Shown: in pieces, positions 10,399 through 22,313 of the stretch
Layout: every line of letters starts with the position of its first letter
How positions within the stretch are numbered: position 1 is the stretch's first letter
DNA from: Anastrepha obliqua
Taxonomy: Eukaryota > Arthropoda > Insecta > Diptera > Tephritidae
DNA: 64,000 bases
Assembly: GCF_027943255.1 (NCBI RefSeq)
Contig: NC_072894.1
Coordinates: forward strand, 53,695,601-53,759,600
Direction: 5' to 3'
Notes under the pieces: generated by a model
What the model saw: only the letters and a program-made list of their open reading frames with translations
The model's database searches: none
Told to the model about the DNA's origin: nothing
Made by a program: the position numbers and the translations under genes

Positions 10399-11451
10399 TT
10401 GACAAACATAGACAGCTTGTTAGTGAATACTATAAAAGAGATGACCCAAGGGACATTACTCGTCAAAATTTACGAACAAAGACAATTAAAAGATATTTTG
10501 TTTATAATGAATCAAAGAAGGTTTGAAGACACGTGCATAAGACTCGAATACAAGAGATTCGGAAGAGAAGAAAAACATAAAGGACAATTTCATAATAAAA
10601 CATCTTATAATAATCAGAATAGGACATATAGTAATCAAAATAGGGATGAAAGAAATAACCGACAATTTCAAGAACGAAATAAGTGGACTAATGGAAAAAT
10701 ATCTTATTTTATTAATAACCCATATAAATTTAATCAAATTTACAATGTTGAAATCGGTGATCCTAAATTCGAAAGGCTTCAATTAAATCATTTATATAAT
10801 GAAGAACGTAGTGAAATTATAAAATTACTAAACCGATATAACAAATTATTGTTTAGAGAAGGCGATTTATTAACTAATACAACAGAAATTCAGCATGAGA
10901 TAAAAACCATTACACAACAGCAAATCTATTTAAAACTATATAGATACCCATCTCAACACGAAGCAGAAGTAAGGAAACAGATCAGAGAAATGGAGGAACA
11001 AGGTATAATTAGAAAAAGCCATTCAAGATATGCAAGCCCACTTATAGTCGCACCCAAAAAAACGGATAATTCAGGCGAAAAAAAATATAGAATAGTTGTT
11101 GACTATAGAAAGCTTAATGAAATAACCTTAGACGACAAATATCCTTTACTTAATATAGACTCAATTCTAGACAAATTAGGTAGAGCGCAATATTTTACGA
11201 CAATAGACTTAGCGAAAGGCTATCATCAGATTTTAGTAAAGGAGGAAGACAGAGAAAAAACTGCTTTCATAACTCCTCATGGTCTATATGAATTCATAAG
11301 GATGCCATTTGGTCTTAAAAATGCGCCAGCCACATTCCAACGGCTGATGAATGAAATCTTGAGAGATCATATTAACAAAACATGTGTGGTATACTTAGAT
11401 GATATACTAATCTTTAGTACTTCTTTAACTGAGCATATTAAAGCAATATGA
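10399..11451 (+). pseudogene. Gag remnant fused to RT (errantivirus copy 2)
   Basis: The first ~110 residues are a Gln/Asn/Arg-rich gag tail (YNNQNRTYSNQNRDERNN). They run straight into RT with no protease, so an internal deletion joined gag to pol. RT motifs are 'GIIRKSHSRYASPLIV', 'TTIDLAKGYHQI', 'PFGLKNAPATFQRLM' and the catalytic 'YLDD'. A TGA at 11449-11451 ends the frame within the palm/thumb; the homologous frame continues at 11482. Confidence 0.88.
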
Positions 11452-13466
11452 GACATTTTCAAAATTCTCGAAAGTAAAAATTTGAAGATACAAGTTGACA
11501 AATGCAATTTTCTAAAAAAAGAAACAGAATTTTCAGGGCACATTTTAACAAAGAATGGCATGAAACCAAACCCAAATAAAATTACAATTATCCAAAATTT
11601 AGAATTACCCAAAACCGAAAAACAGATAAAAAGTTTTTTGGGAATAACAGGTTATTATCGCAAATTCATAAAAGATTATGCGAAAGTAGCCCAACCGATA
11701 ACAAAATACCTAAAGAAAGGCGCAAAAATTAATGTAAAAGACCCAACATACATTGAAGCTTTCGAAAAGTTAAAAACATTAATAAGTACACATCCTATTT
11801 TACGTTATCCCGATTTCAATAAACAATTCACATTGACAACGGATGCATCTAACTATATTATGCGATTGGTGCAGTACTATCGCAAGAAGGTCACCCAGTG
11901 TGCTACGCTTCAAGAACATTAAACAACCATGAGAAAAACTATTCTGCAACGGATAAAGAATTCCTAGCAATAATGTGGAGTGTAAAATATTTTAGGCCTT
12001 ACATCTATGGTAAAAAATTTAAAATCCTTACTGATCACCAGCCAATTAAATATCTCCATGCCAAATACAAAGGAAAAGACATGTCACCCAGGCACCAGCG
12101 ATGGCTATTAAAATTAGGTGAATACCAATTTGAGATAGAATACCTAAAAGGAAAAGAAAATAAAGTGGCAGATTTTTTAAGTAGACTAGAAAATAGTGAG
12201 GACACTATTTCAGAAAAAGCGGGGAGTGAAAATACCATGGTTGAAAATACCAATATTTTAAATTTTTTTTCAGTTAACAATGTAGAAGATGATGTTACAA
12301 TGGCAACAGTACATTCAGCCGAGGAAGAATTGGGTGATCATTTTTTTATAAAAGAAGAAATTGTGAATAAGTACAAAACCCAAATAATATTAACAAATAA
12401 TAAAACGGAAAAATTTAAAGAAGTACATGGGAAAAGAATTATTTTTATTGCAGAAAGTGACTTTAACCTAATGGGAGACATTTTTAGAAGATACATTTCA
12501 AAAGGGAAAATAGGGATATTTTCGGAACTATCCGAAAACAACTATAATATAGTACAAGAGAAGCTTATAGATATGTATTCAAACGATAGCCAAATTAATT
12601 TTACTAAGTGCACCATGAGAGCACAGGACATTGAAACTGAAGTGGAAGCAGTAAGACAAATATCATTGTACCATGTAAGAGAGAGTATGCACTCTGGCAT
12701 ACAAGAAACTTATAATAAAATCAAAAATATAATATATTTTCCAAAACTCATGGAACTCATCCAAGTGGTAATTAATCAATGTGACATTTGCCAACAAGTA
12801 AAGTATGAACGACATCCGATTAAAAATAAATTTCATTACACAGAAACTCCTTCAGATAAAAACCAAATCGTACACATGGATACATACGTAATCAAAGGAT
12901 TTACCTTTTTAACGACTATAGATAAATTTTCAAAATTTGGCGCAGCGTATCCATTGAATGACAGAAATCATATGACTATAATAGAAAAACTAGAAGAACA
13001 TATCACTAAAATAGGAAAACCAGATAAAATAATAGCAGACAATGAATTTAAGACAATAAGGATAAGGGAATTTCTAACAGAACAAGGAATCGAGTTACAT
13101 TTATCTAAGCCCAACAGCCATACAGGAAATGCCGATATAGAAAGATTTCATTATACGATGGCAGAAAAGTTTAGGATATTGTACCAAACTAATAAAAATT
13201 TACCTATCCAACAATTAATTCAACGAACAATCAGAAATTATAACGAAAGGTATCATTCAAGTATTAAATGTGCACCAAAAGACGTTCAGGAAGGACGTTT
13301 AGATCTAGGAAAAATTAAACAAAACTTCGAAGAATGCAAAAGAAAGAAAATTGATAAACTTAATTTAAAAAGAGAGGACTATAAAGAAAAAAGACGTGAG
13401 GGATTCATAAAGAACTACAAAGCAGTTAGACACAAAGAACAACCTAAATGCAAAAAGGACTGTTAA
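11452..13466 (+). pseudogene. RT end, RNase H and integrase (errantivirus copy 2)
   Basis: From 11638 it is the duplicate of 1-1829, with the same break near 11855-11920 and the same open frame 11898-13466. I noticed one substitution between the copies (T at 1541, A at 13178). RNase H and an integrase with HHCC finger and core remnants are recognisable. The early stop and the shift mean no full pol product. Confidence 0.9.
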
Positions 13467-13514
13467 AAAATATTCATCCATGCAACATTAAAAGACAATA
13501 TAAATTTACAGATA

Positions 13515-14037
13515 ATGACCATACTCATACTGATAATGACCTCGACACCGATAATTAAAGGAGAACTGACCACAATTGAGTTAAAAGACCAAACAGAATT
13601 CACGGACATTCAGTTAGGACTTCAGGAAATAGTCAAGGAGACAGACTTAATACTACATATAATAGACGTAGAAAACTTAGAGAATATAGTAAACGAAATG
13701 ACAGACAACATAATGTTAATGAGAACTATACATCAAGACATACTTCAACAAGAACTATTAGAAGTTAGAAATAAAGTATTAACTATGTTACCAAAAAGTA
13801 ATAGGCAAAAACGAGGATTAATGAATGCCGTAGGAAGCATGACTAAATGGTTATTCGGTACAATGGACGATTATGACAAACAGGACATTCGTAACCACCT
13901 TTTACGAACGAACGAGTCAGTTCACCAACAAATTCAAGTTAATGATTATTTTGATTCAGCTATCAATCAACTGAGACTAATTGTAAAGAGTGATAGGCAC
14001 GAAATAGAGAAAGGCCTGAACTCTATAAATAAATATA
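13515..14037 (+). pseudogene. Errantivirus env, N-terminal part (copy 2)
   Basis: This is identical by eye to 1878-2400: a signal-peptide-like start and a basic cleavage site (RQKRG), then interruption at codon ~175 by the TA-target transposon. The next env segment is at 18829. Confidence 0.88.
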
Positions 14038-14580
14038 GGGTTTTTCAGTAAGAGCGCTTCAACTTTTGAACTTTTTTGAATAAAACACAAACGGTTTGAC
14101 TTTTTTAACTAATTTTTTTTTTTATTACCGAGTTTGAACATATACATTTAAGTATGAAATTCGATTTCTTTTGCATGACCACCGCGTGCACGTTTTACGA
14201 AGTCCAATCGTTGAACCCAATTTTCGACCACTCTTTTGCATAAATCGGCCGAAATTCCAGCAATTTCACGTTCAATATTGGCTCTGAGCTCACAAATCGT
14301 CGTCGGCTTGTTACTGTAGACCAATGACTTCACATAACCCCAAAACGGGACGGCTTGTTAAATGGACCGTAAAATGGCCGTAATGCTCTTAAAGTAGCAG
14401 CAACAGAACGATTATTTTCATAAAAAATTTGCACGATTTGCAATCGTTGCTCAAGTGTGTAGCGTTCCATGATGAAATGTATACTAATGAAGTTTACAAA
14501 TGACAAGCGAAAAATAAAAAATATTGCGTCGTTCGCCCTCCCTATCGGAAAAAAGTTGAAACGCACCTATTAAAAAACCC
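14038..14580 (-). mobile_element. Internally deleted IS630/Tc1-type transposon (copy 2)
   Basis: This is the duplicate of 2401-2943 with the same inverted ends, flanking TA and joined N- and C-terminal transposase pieces (14148-14333 and 14330-14487). Confidence 0.8.
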
Positions 14581-14586
14581 TATATA

Positions 14587-14909
14587 TGTAAAGCTTTTTA
14601 CTTTTATCAGTTCAATTTAGTAATTTTCTTGTGTAACAAACGGTATTTATCCACGTATAAGTACATAGAACACAAACACAATAGTACTATACATATATAT
14701 AAAACTCTTTACTTTTATCAATCCGATCGTCTGTACTGGTTGGTGCCAATTCGCCGACTTCCTCTTAGGCTAAGTCGTACTTCGTTTCAGTCCTCTGTTC
14801 GTTCTTGTTCTCCTGTGTTCCTCAGTCCGCTGTGTTCCATTTTGTTACGTCAAATTATTAAAAGGTGTGTCCGCTTCTCGTCGTCTTACGTCCGTCTGTC
14901 ACTCCTACA
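14587..14909 (-). repeat. 3' LTR of the mdg3-like element (copy 2)
   Basis: Copy of 2950-3272; TG...CA ends; 323 bp. Confidence 0.9.
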
Positions 14910-15681
14910 TTCGGCCTTCCTGACTCAGGATTCGACCCGAATTCTGGGTGCCATGGTTTGATGTATTCTGCCGCCGTTGAGGTCAAATTGGGTCCCTCTA
15001 CTTCATCGAGTTTCTGGACTTTATAACGTCCATGCGGTAACTTTTCTATAATTTTATATGGTCCCAAATATTCCTTTTTCAATTTTAAGTTTGCACCGAA
15101 TTGGGTGCGTTTTATGGCCACTAAGTCGTTGACGTTATAACTCACGGCTTCTTGTCGTTTACGGTTATAGCTTCGACGGTTTTCTTCTTGAATGGCAGAA
15201 ATGTTTTGCCTAGCTAGTCGTCGAGTTTCGTTGCGGTCAAACTCGACCGATTCAATGGCTTCACTTTGCATTATTTCGTCTAATCGTGGTGATTCTGTCA
15301 GTCTCATGTCACAACCTGTCAAGAGCTTAAACGGCGCTATCTTAGTGCTTCTCGGGGCCGAATTGTTGATATATTGTTGAACTTTACCAATGTGCCTATA
15401 CCACTGGTCCGGATTGTCTTCCGACAGCTTTGCTAGCATGGGTATCACGATTCGGTGTATTCGCTCTACCTGGCCATTTCCTCTTGGCACTCCCGTTGTA
15501 ATGAGTAAATGCTGAACTTGATTTTTCTTGCAGTAATCCTCAAAGGCGGAGCCTCTATCGGTTACGATCCTCTTGGGATTTCCAAACGTGGCTTCCTGCT
15601 TTGTTAGTCGATCAATTACCGCACCTGCACCTGTATCTTTTGTGGGATAAAGCCACACAAATTTTGAAAAGGCATCTACGA
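14858..15681 (-). pseudogene. Mdg3-like integrase, shortened (copy 2)
   Basis: The frame starts inside the NUMT and enters the integrase core after the first catalytic Asp, because 169 bp (corresponding to 4045-4213) are deleted. The remaining motifs are 'VTDRGSAFED' and 'GNGQVERIHRI'. It cannot be active without the first Asp and the zinc finger. Confidence 0.88.
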
Positions 15682-16441
15682 TTAATAGTTTAACAAAAAC
15701 ATTGGTCTTGTAAATCAAAAATAAGAATTAATCTTTTAAAACTTCAAGAGAAAAGAAATAACTTTATCATTAATCCCCAAAATTAATAGTTTAAATAAAC
15801 TACCTCCTGATATTATACAACTAACTTTATACTCCACAACATTAATCTCTAGTCTTATTTTCATTCAAATAAATCATCCATTAGCAATAGGACTAATATT
15901 ATTAATTCGAACAATACAAATTTGTCTTCTAATTGGATTAATAGCTAAAAGATTCTGATTTTCCTATGTATTATTTTTAATTTTCCTAGGAGGAGTATTA
16001 GTATTATTCATCTACATTACATCCCTAGCATCAAATGAAATATTCTCCCTTTCAATGAAAACAGCCTTCTCATTTATATTAATTTTCATTTTATTAATAA
16101 GTATTAGATGATTTATAGATAAATTATATATTTCATCCTTCATTCAAAATAATGAAATACAAAGCATAATTAATTTAAATATATTTACGGAAGAAAATTC
16201 TTTAAATCTTCATAAATTATACAATTATCCAACAAATTTAATTACTATTTTATTAATAAATTATCTATTAATTACATTAATTGCAGTAGTAAAAATTACT
16301 AAATTATTCTATGGACCCCTACGATTAATAAATTAAACTAATGAACAAACCTTTACGAACCCAACATCCATTATTTAAAATTGCAAACAATGCTCTAGTA
16401 GATCTTCCAGCTCCAATTAATATCTCAGCATGATGAAACTT
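15682..16441 (+). other. NUMT, copy 2 (trnT partial, trnP, ND6, CytB 5' end)
   Basis: The insert equals 4214-4973. The first three bases of trnT are absent because the 169-bp deletion ends there. trnP lies at 15744-15809 (minus), ND6 at 15812-16336 (complete, mitochondrial code) and CytB at 16341-16441. The right junction is identical to copy 1, proving shared origin. Confidence 0.92.
15812..16336 (+). pseudogene. ND6: ND6 nuclear copy 2
   Basis: Full 174-codon frame under the invertebrate mitochondrial code, no difference from 4344-4868 seen by eye. Two TGA codons make it non-translatable with the nuclear code. Confidence 0.9.
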
Positions 16442-17254
16442 CCTTAGCTTCCAGACGAGGTACGTAGAAGTCCTTCTCAACTAAGTCTTTAGTCTTTTTC
16501 ACAGAGAAGTGTCCCTGCCGATGTGCAATCTCTATTATTTCTCTCTCCATTTGTGACGGTACCACGATGAACTGTCGAGTTGGGTCTTTGTAGAGAATGT
16601 CATTGTGAATGTAAAAATCGTCGTGACTGTTTGTTTCTAAAATTTTCCTGACGGCCTTTGTCCACATGTCTTTCATCTGCGCTTCTCTAAGCCTATGCCT
16701 CAACGAATCTTCCATCATCATACACGAAATTCTACTAAGGGCGTTCACGTGCCTCATCTGCGTTCCTCGTCGATGTTCAATTGTATAGTTATATTCCTGA
16801 AGATACATCGCCCATCGTGCTACTCGCAAAGGTACATCTCGCTTCTGTAGTGTCATCGTGAAAGCGTTACAGTCAGTAACAATTTTAAACTGTGTACCAA
16901 GCACATACACACTCCACTTTTTAAGCGCTTCTACTATGGCTAGTACTTCCAGCTCGTAGGAATGGTATTTCTGTTCCGTCGATGTTGTTTTGCGGCTCAT
17001 AAATTGAACAGGGTGGAATTGTTGGCTCTCGGAGTCCTTTTGGAGAAGAATACCTCCGTAACCGAACATAGAGGCATCGGTATGAATCTCTGTCAGTGCT
17101 TTTGGATTAATCATTGCGAGCACTGGTGCTTTAATAAGGGCTGACTTCAGCTGTTGCACCACAATTAAATGTTCGTCGCTCATCCGAAACTCCGCGTCCT
17201 TCTTCAGCATATCCGATAAGGGTTTTGCAATTAAAGCATAGTTTCTAATAAAGC
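16442..17254 (-). pseudogene. Mdg3-like RNase H and RT thumb (copy 2)
   Basis: This keeps the end of RT, the RNase H ('TDASMFGYGG', 'TDCNAF') and the HH half of the integrase finger. The RT palm including YMDD is deleted, with the join at 17254/17255. The second half of the finger is beyond the NUMT and deleted. Confidence 0.88.
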
Positions 17255-17743
17255 TTGGACGGTGTCCTCCGACGCATCATCACTAACCTGCATGTTCACC
17301 TTTTTTTTAAACTCGACGCCGTCACCACGCACTAAGATATCAAAATGTTTGAAAATCGAAGTACCTAGAATTACTTCGTAGCTAATGTCATTTGTATGCA
17401 CCACATGGAACGTTACCTTAACAACACTTTTGTCCACTTGTACCTCTATCTCAAAACTACCCATCGTTGATATTTTTGCTGCACCGATCCCAAATAGTTG
17501 CCGTTGCTCCGGAGTTAGCTTTAGGGATTTACCCAACTTGTTGAATGTGTCGCATCGCATAAGACACAAGCTACACCCAGTGTCGATAAGGGCCTGTATT
17601 TCGATATTGCAAATCGTGACCTTCTGCAGTTTTAGCTTTGGACTTGAAACTTCACCAATTGAATTTACGTGACCCGCCTCTCGCTTTGTTCTGCTGCCCA
17701 TTGCTACTTTACACTCAAAAGATCTATGATGACCTGTTGGCAC
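17255..17743 (-). pseudogene. Mdg3-like aspartic protease
   Basis: The minus-strand frame (ORF 17231-17743) contains 'LIDTGCSLCLM', the D-T-G active site of a retropepsin, and the C-terminal 'EVILGTSIF' flap/ILG motif. It follows the gag zinc knuckle and would precede RT, which is deleted. Confidence 0.85.
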
Positions 17744-18003
17744 TTAAAACATTTGAATTGTTTATGTGGACAATCTTTTGCTAGGTGCGAATATTCGCCG
17801 CATTTGAAACATCTTTTTTCGTTTTTTGATGACGCCGAGGAACTACTAGTTTCTGGTTTAGTTTTATTATGCACCTCTTTAAGTTCACTTACGGTTTTTG
17901 CTTGGTAGAGTACGGACTTGCTAAATTTAGATCCAGGGATTCCATCTATAAAATATTCGAGCAAACTTTCTTCATCTAAGCAAATCGATTTTCCTATCTC
18001 CAT
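17704..18003 (-). pseudogene. Mdg3-like gag C-terminus with CCHC knuckle
   Basis: 'CFKCGEYSHLAKDCP' is a canonical C-x2-C-x4-H-x4-C nucleocapsid knuckle. A second incomplete one starts 'CFKCQQ' and is broken by a frame change into the protease. The N-terminal gag is missing: only about 500 bases separate this from the 5' LTR. Confidence 0.85.
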
Positions 18004-18499
18004 TAAGGCATATAAGTATTCACGGTACGATTCGCTAGCGATTCGTTAGCGAGGGCCAATTTTAAAGAATTCCAATTAAAATTTGAAAATGGTGTTGTCG
18101 CTGCTGATAGAAGCTGCGCTGCTCGCATCAACTTTCGGTCGTCGCTGCTGAGGTTAGCCGGTCTGTTCGCATCAATTTTTGGTCGCTGCTGCTGGAGTTA
18201 GCCGCTCTGCCTGTTGCTTCGAAATCGCTGCCAATAGGAACCGCTATCCTTTTGTTGAGCTCCGTTAGTATAAGCCGTTACCTTTCATATGCGCAATTCC
18301 GCGACGAATACTTCTTTATCTAGGAACGATGCTCCTTACCGCGCTTAGAAAATCAATGTAGTGCAAGCGACGAAATCTGACTTTCAGCAGCCCGAATGAA
18401 CGTTTTAAGTCGTCAAGACACTCCAAATTAATTGCGTTGAAAAATATAAAAATATTTGTTCGTCTCTAAAGCCGTTACTATCGCGGTTGAGCCCCCAAA
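18004..18499 (-). other. Mdg3-like leader region, gag start deleted
   Basis: No significant frame is visible. It includes repeated 'gttcgcatcaa..tttggtcg.cgctgctg' phrases near 18120-18200. On the minus strand, TTTGGGGGCTCAACCGCG abuts the LTR and is the likely primer-binding site, but I cannot name its tRNA. Confidence 0.5.
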
Positions 18500-18828
18500 T
18501 GTAAAGCTTTTTACTTTTATCAGTTCAATTTATTAATTTTCTTTTGTGTAACAAACGGTATTTATCCACGTATAAGTACATAGAACACAAACACAATAGT
18601 ACTATACATATGTATATATAAAACTCTTTACTTTTATCAATCCGATCGTCTGTACTGGTTGGTGCCAATTCGCCGACTTCCTCTTAGGCTAAGTCGTACT
18701 TCGTTTCAGTCCTCTGTTCGTTCTTGTTCTCCTGTGTTCCTCAGTCCGCTGTGTTGCATTTTGTTACGTCAAATTATTAAAAGGTGTGTCCGCTTCTCGT
18801 CGTCTTACGTCCGTCTGTCACTCCTACA
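18500..18828 (-). repeat. 5' LTR of the mdg3-like element (copy 2)
   Basis: TG...CA ends, 329 bp. It differs from the 3' LTR at several positions ('tttattaattttcttttgtg' against 'tttagtaattttcttgtg'; an extra 'tatg' near 18612), so the element had aged before or after duplication. Confidence 0.9.
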
Positions 18829-19401
18829 TATGTATATTGATAAAGAACACGAAGAAAATATGTATTTACAGCAACTAATGAAAATACAATTGTTAAAAAG
18901 TAAAATTGAAAATATTCAAGATAATATTGTTTCAGCTAAATATGGATTAATTCATCCAAATATTTTAACGAGTAAGGAAATCTAAAAATATGAAATAGAC
19001 TACAATAAGTTAAAACATATTAAACTAGGAACAGCAATTTTTAATAATACATACTTAATATTTGGTATAAAAATGCCTAAATCATTTATACACGTAAATA
19101 TAAGAAATATAATACCAATACCCAATAATGAACATAATGAAATTGATTCCAAAATAGAAAAAATATTTAGCTATGAAAATATTGTATTAACTATAGATTT
19201 GAAGAAGCCAAATCATTTGGACAATTAAAGCCTAGCACACACTGTGTAATAGAAGAAAATTGTAAACTAATAAAAAACATAAAATTTGAAATAATATCAA
19301 TAGACATAAAAACAATAGTTATTAAGAATGCAATAAATGTAACAGTCCAACATACCTGTAATGAAAATCAAACCATAGTGAATGGAAATTATATAATTCA
19401 A
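18829..19401 (+). pseudogene. Errantivirus env, middle part
   Basis: The reading frame resumes after the mdg3-like element with a coiled-coil-like stretch and 'SAKYGLIHPNIL', a motif that also has a counterpart in the intact env ('FSTKLGIVPTDIV'). Stops at 18983 and ~19226 break it. It is cut at 19401 by the Helitron, which sits between A and T. Confidence 0.82.
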
Positions 19402-19539
19402 CTAGCGGACCCTCTGCCTGCTTCGCTAGGCATATCAAAATTAGAAATGAATAATGAACACTCGATTTAAATTCACTCTATGTGTATTTATTCTTTTCTT
19501 ACAATATAAAATTAATGTTAATTTTAAACTTAAACTAAC

Positions 19540-20213
19540 GCAAAGCCTTTTCGTAAATTACATTTTTTGTTTTGCCCTGAGTTGTGGTATAAATAAACAG
19601 AACTGATGGCTTTCCTACACGTGAACATGATACATATAATTGTCCGTGGGAGAAGCATGGATATTCTAAGTCAATTCCTCATAATTCCAGCGATTGTCCT
19701 TGTACTTTGTTTATTGTCATTGCAAATGCAAGACGTATTGGAAATTGCAATCTTTTGAAGTCAAATGCTAAATCTGGTGGAATCAGCGGAATACGCGGAA
19801 TCAATACGGCTTCACCTTTGAATTTTCCTTTTAAAATTGTTGCTTCAATAAGATTATTAATGACCTTTTTGACTGCTAATCTTGTTCCGTTATACAATCG
19901 TGGCTGATTTAAATTTCTAAGTAAAATAATTGGTTGGCTGTCCAGGTAAATCCAAGGAATTTAAAAATTCTGTTGGATAATTTACAGCGTCATCTTGATT
20001 TATAACTGTATCAATTGATTTAAATGTTACAATCTCACCAGGAACATCATTTAAAATACTCGCATTCAATTGACCAACATCCTTATTTTTCGCAGCCAGT
20101 ATTGCTCTTTCAGCTAACCAATTGTGATTTTGATAATTTTGCGCAATATTTGGACAAACACTTGAAACTAATTCTTGTTTTGTGTGCGCGAAATTACAAA
20201 AATTATCAGGCAA
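19540..20213 (-). pseudogene. Helitron Pif1-like helicase, C-terminal remnant
   Basis: Two frames (19917-20213 and 19679-19897) give the C-terminal half of a Pif1 helicase: 'NWLAERAILAAKNKDV', 'GTRLAVKKVI', 'FPIRLAFAMTINKVQGQSLE' (helicase motif VI region). A further stretch to ~19540 reads 'GQLYVSCSRV'. The Walker A/B half is missing and the frames are shifted. In intact Helitrons this domain unwinds DNA for rolling-circle transposition. Confidence 0.85.
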
Positions 20214-20379
20214 AGCGATTAAGCCAGTAGCAGCATCAATAGAAATTGTCCATTTCCTATCTAAACAAACTGTGGTGAAAGTCCTTTATAAGAACCAAGT
20301 TTATAGTGGTGAAGTTTTAAGTACAACACAATTTTCTGTACGCAAGGTTGCTCTTTGGCAAAAATAAATTAATCTTTAG

Positions 20380-21680
20380 AAATCATAAAAAAAAGTTGCA
20401 AATTTTAGAGAAATTTCTTAAAGAAAAACTAATACATGCATTTACTTGAATAAGTAAACACCAAAAGTATACTAAAATGGCTATTTAATGCGTTGTTTGA
20501 TACGAATTTATATATTATTATTGCTCAAAACCCTCTGCGCGCTCTCGCTGTCTTTTTGTTTCTGTATCGCATCGCGGTGAATTCACGTTTTTCAGAAAGT
20601 TGCCAACAGAAGAAAATTGAAGAAAGTACATATCTTGCTCATATTTGCTATTTTAGTTGTTAAATGAAAATGTGTTTCAGGTACTTTTTAATGTAGCAAC
20701 TACTCTTTGGTTTTGAAACTGCTTACACTCACAAAATAATCCAACTCTTTTAAACACACATACTCGTACAAATATAATTATTTATTTTGGTTTTTCCACT
20801 CGTCAAAGCAGAACATAAGGTTGCATTATTTAATTATTACCTAATACAAACTTTTTCTCTTTTAACAATGATAATGTTACTATGTGAAATCAAGTAAATA
20901 TGCATTTTTGTATTATATCCTGAGCATTTGTCTTCAGCGCTATACCAATGCTCGAACACTTGGAGCATGAAATTGACAGAAGTATTGTAACAGAAATCCC
21001 TGAGAGCGCTATTTTAGTTATACCTGCTTTTAGGCATTTATCTCGTAAACGTACGTTTGCCCATCTAAAATTGTCTACCTAAATGCATGAAAAAAGTGTT
21101 AGCATAACTTTTTCGAGTACATATACATACGGGAGGATTTATTTTTTACATTTTGATCGTCGGCTTTCGCGTTTTCTTTTCTTGGTTTTAGACTTTCACC
21201 ACAGAAAAAAAGTTTTTTAAAAGAACATTTATGGCGACTGTCGATCCATATTGATGGATTTCAAAAAATGTATGGATTCAACCGCTGAATAATTTCGTAT
21301 ATTTTAAATCCATCTAATCTTTTACATTTGCGCATTTATATATTGTATATGTATTTAATATTTAATTTAAGTAAACGTTTCAATATTTGTCCAAAAACTT
21401 TGAACTTCGAAAAATACAGACTTATGGCTATTAATGGAATCAAATATATTGTATTTAACGAATTTTTATTTTATCTAAATCATAAAACGTTCAAATGAAG
21501 CTCAAAATATTTTTCCAGTTTAAAAAAAAGCAATGTGCTTTGATGCCGTGTCACGCATGCATAAAAAGGAAAGAAAAGAGAGGGCAACTATTGCGTTACG
21601 AATAATACAGTCGCATACGTCACTCGACATCGAAACAATGTTATTCATGTCTGTGTATATTCTATTCATTTGCGTGTATT
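20380..21680. other. Helitron interior without genes
   Basis: AT-rich sequence with no coding signal I recognise and no clear internal repeat. Confidence 0.5.
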
Positions 21681-21907
21681 CTCATTCCGTATACGTAATG
21701 TCCGTATAAGTGAAACACGCAAATATTGTTTTTTTCACACTTACACAACGCACGCATACTTTTACCGATTTCTTTAAAACTTCACATAAACCATCTATGG
21801 ACCAATACCAATGATCTGTGAAAGTTTGATTGAAATCGGTGAATGCGTTTAGGCGTGAATCGGCGACTAACGAACACAAAAAAACGTCTCCATTTTTATA
21901 TATAAGA

Positions 21908-22313
21908 TTTAATAATTGCTCATTAAAAATAAAAGATTACTATTTCTCTAATATAATTGAGAAAGATGAAACAAAGATTCTAACAATTAAATATGAAAAT
22001 ATAAAAAACTTTACAAAACAATTAACGTTCAGCGATATCATAGAAGAAAACAAATATAATGTTAATAAATAAATTGAAATATCATAGTAACATATCCTAT
22101 GGATGCATTTTTATATTAACAATAACTGTAGTTATCACTTTAATTATCGTAATCATAAAAAATAAATATATCAAGATAAAACTAAACAAAAGAATTCAGG
22201 AGAATTCTACTCTAAAGGGGGGAGAAGTTACATATTCAATTCCAAAGACAAGCTCATATTTTAAGACAGACGAAATTGATGAATTTGTAACTAAAATAAT
22301 AAACAACAAATAA
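21908..22313 (+). pseudogene. Errantivirus env, C-terminal part
   Basis: The frame continues from the Helitron join through 'NNCSLKIKDYYF'. A change of frame near 22060 leads to a strongly hydrophobic anchor ('CIFILTITVVITLIIVIIK', ~22106-22160) and a basic tail. The stop at 22311-22313 lies inside the 3' LTR. Confidence 0.82.
22214..22225 (+). promoter_or_regulatory. Polypurine tract of errantivirus copy 2
   Basis: 'aaaggggggaga' directly precedes the 3' LTR and is the expected plus-strand primer. Confidence 0.8.

Larger units (their letters stand above)
14587..18828 (-). mobile_element. Mdg3-like LTR retrotransposon with both LTRs and NUMT (copy 2)
   Basis: LTRs lie at 14587-14909 (3') and 18500-18828 (5'). 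Between them on the minus strand are gag zinc knuckle, protease, part of RNase H, a NUMT and integrase. The flanks are TATA on the left and TATG on the right, so there is at best an imperfect 4-bp target duplication. Relative to copy 1 it lacks 942 bp of RT (a single shared C at the join) and 169 bp next to the NUMT (TTA microhomology). It retains the 5' LTR, gag end and protease that copy 1 lost. Confidence 0.9.
19402..21907 (-). mobile_element. Helitron inserted in env
   Basis: On the minus strand the element begins TCTTATATATAAAAATGG (at 21907) and ends GGGTCCGCTAG (at 19402). Just upstream of the end is a small hairpin with stem TGCCT/AGGCA. TC start, CTAG end and insertion between host A (19401) and T (21908) are the Helitron signature. 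Joining the flanks restores continuous env sequence. It carries a Pif1-helicase remnant only; the replication initiator domain is not visible. Confidence 0.87.

Noticed and set aside
2950..18828. Perfect target duplication for the mdg3-like element
   Set aside because: Flanks are TATA and TATG; the difference leaves only an imperfect match, so I do not claim one.
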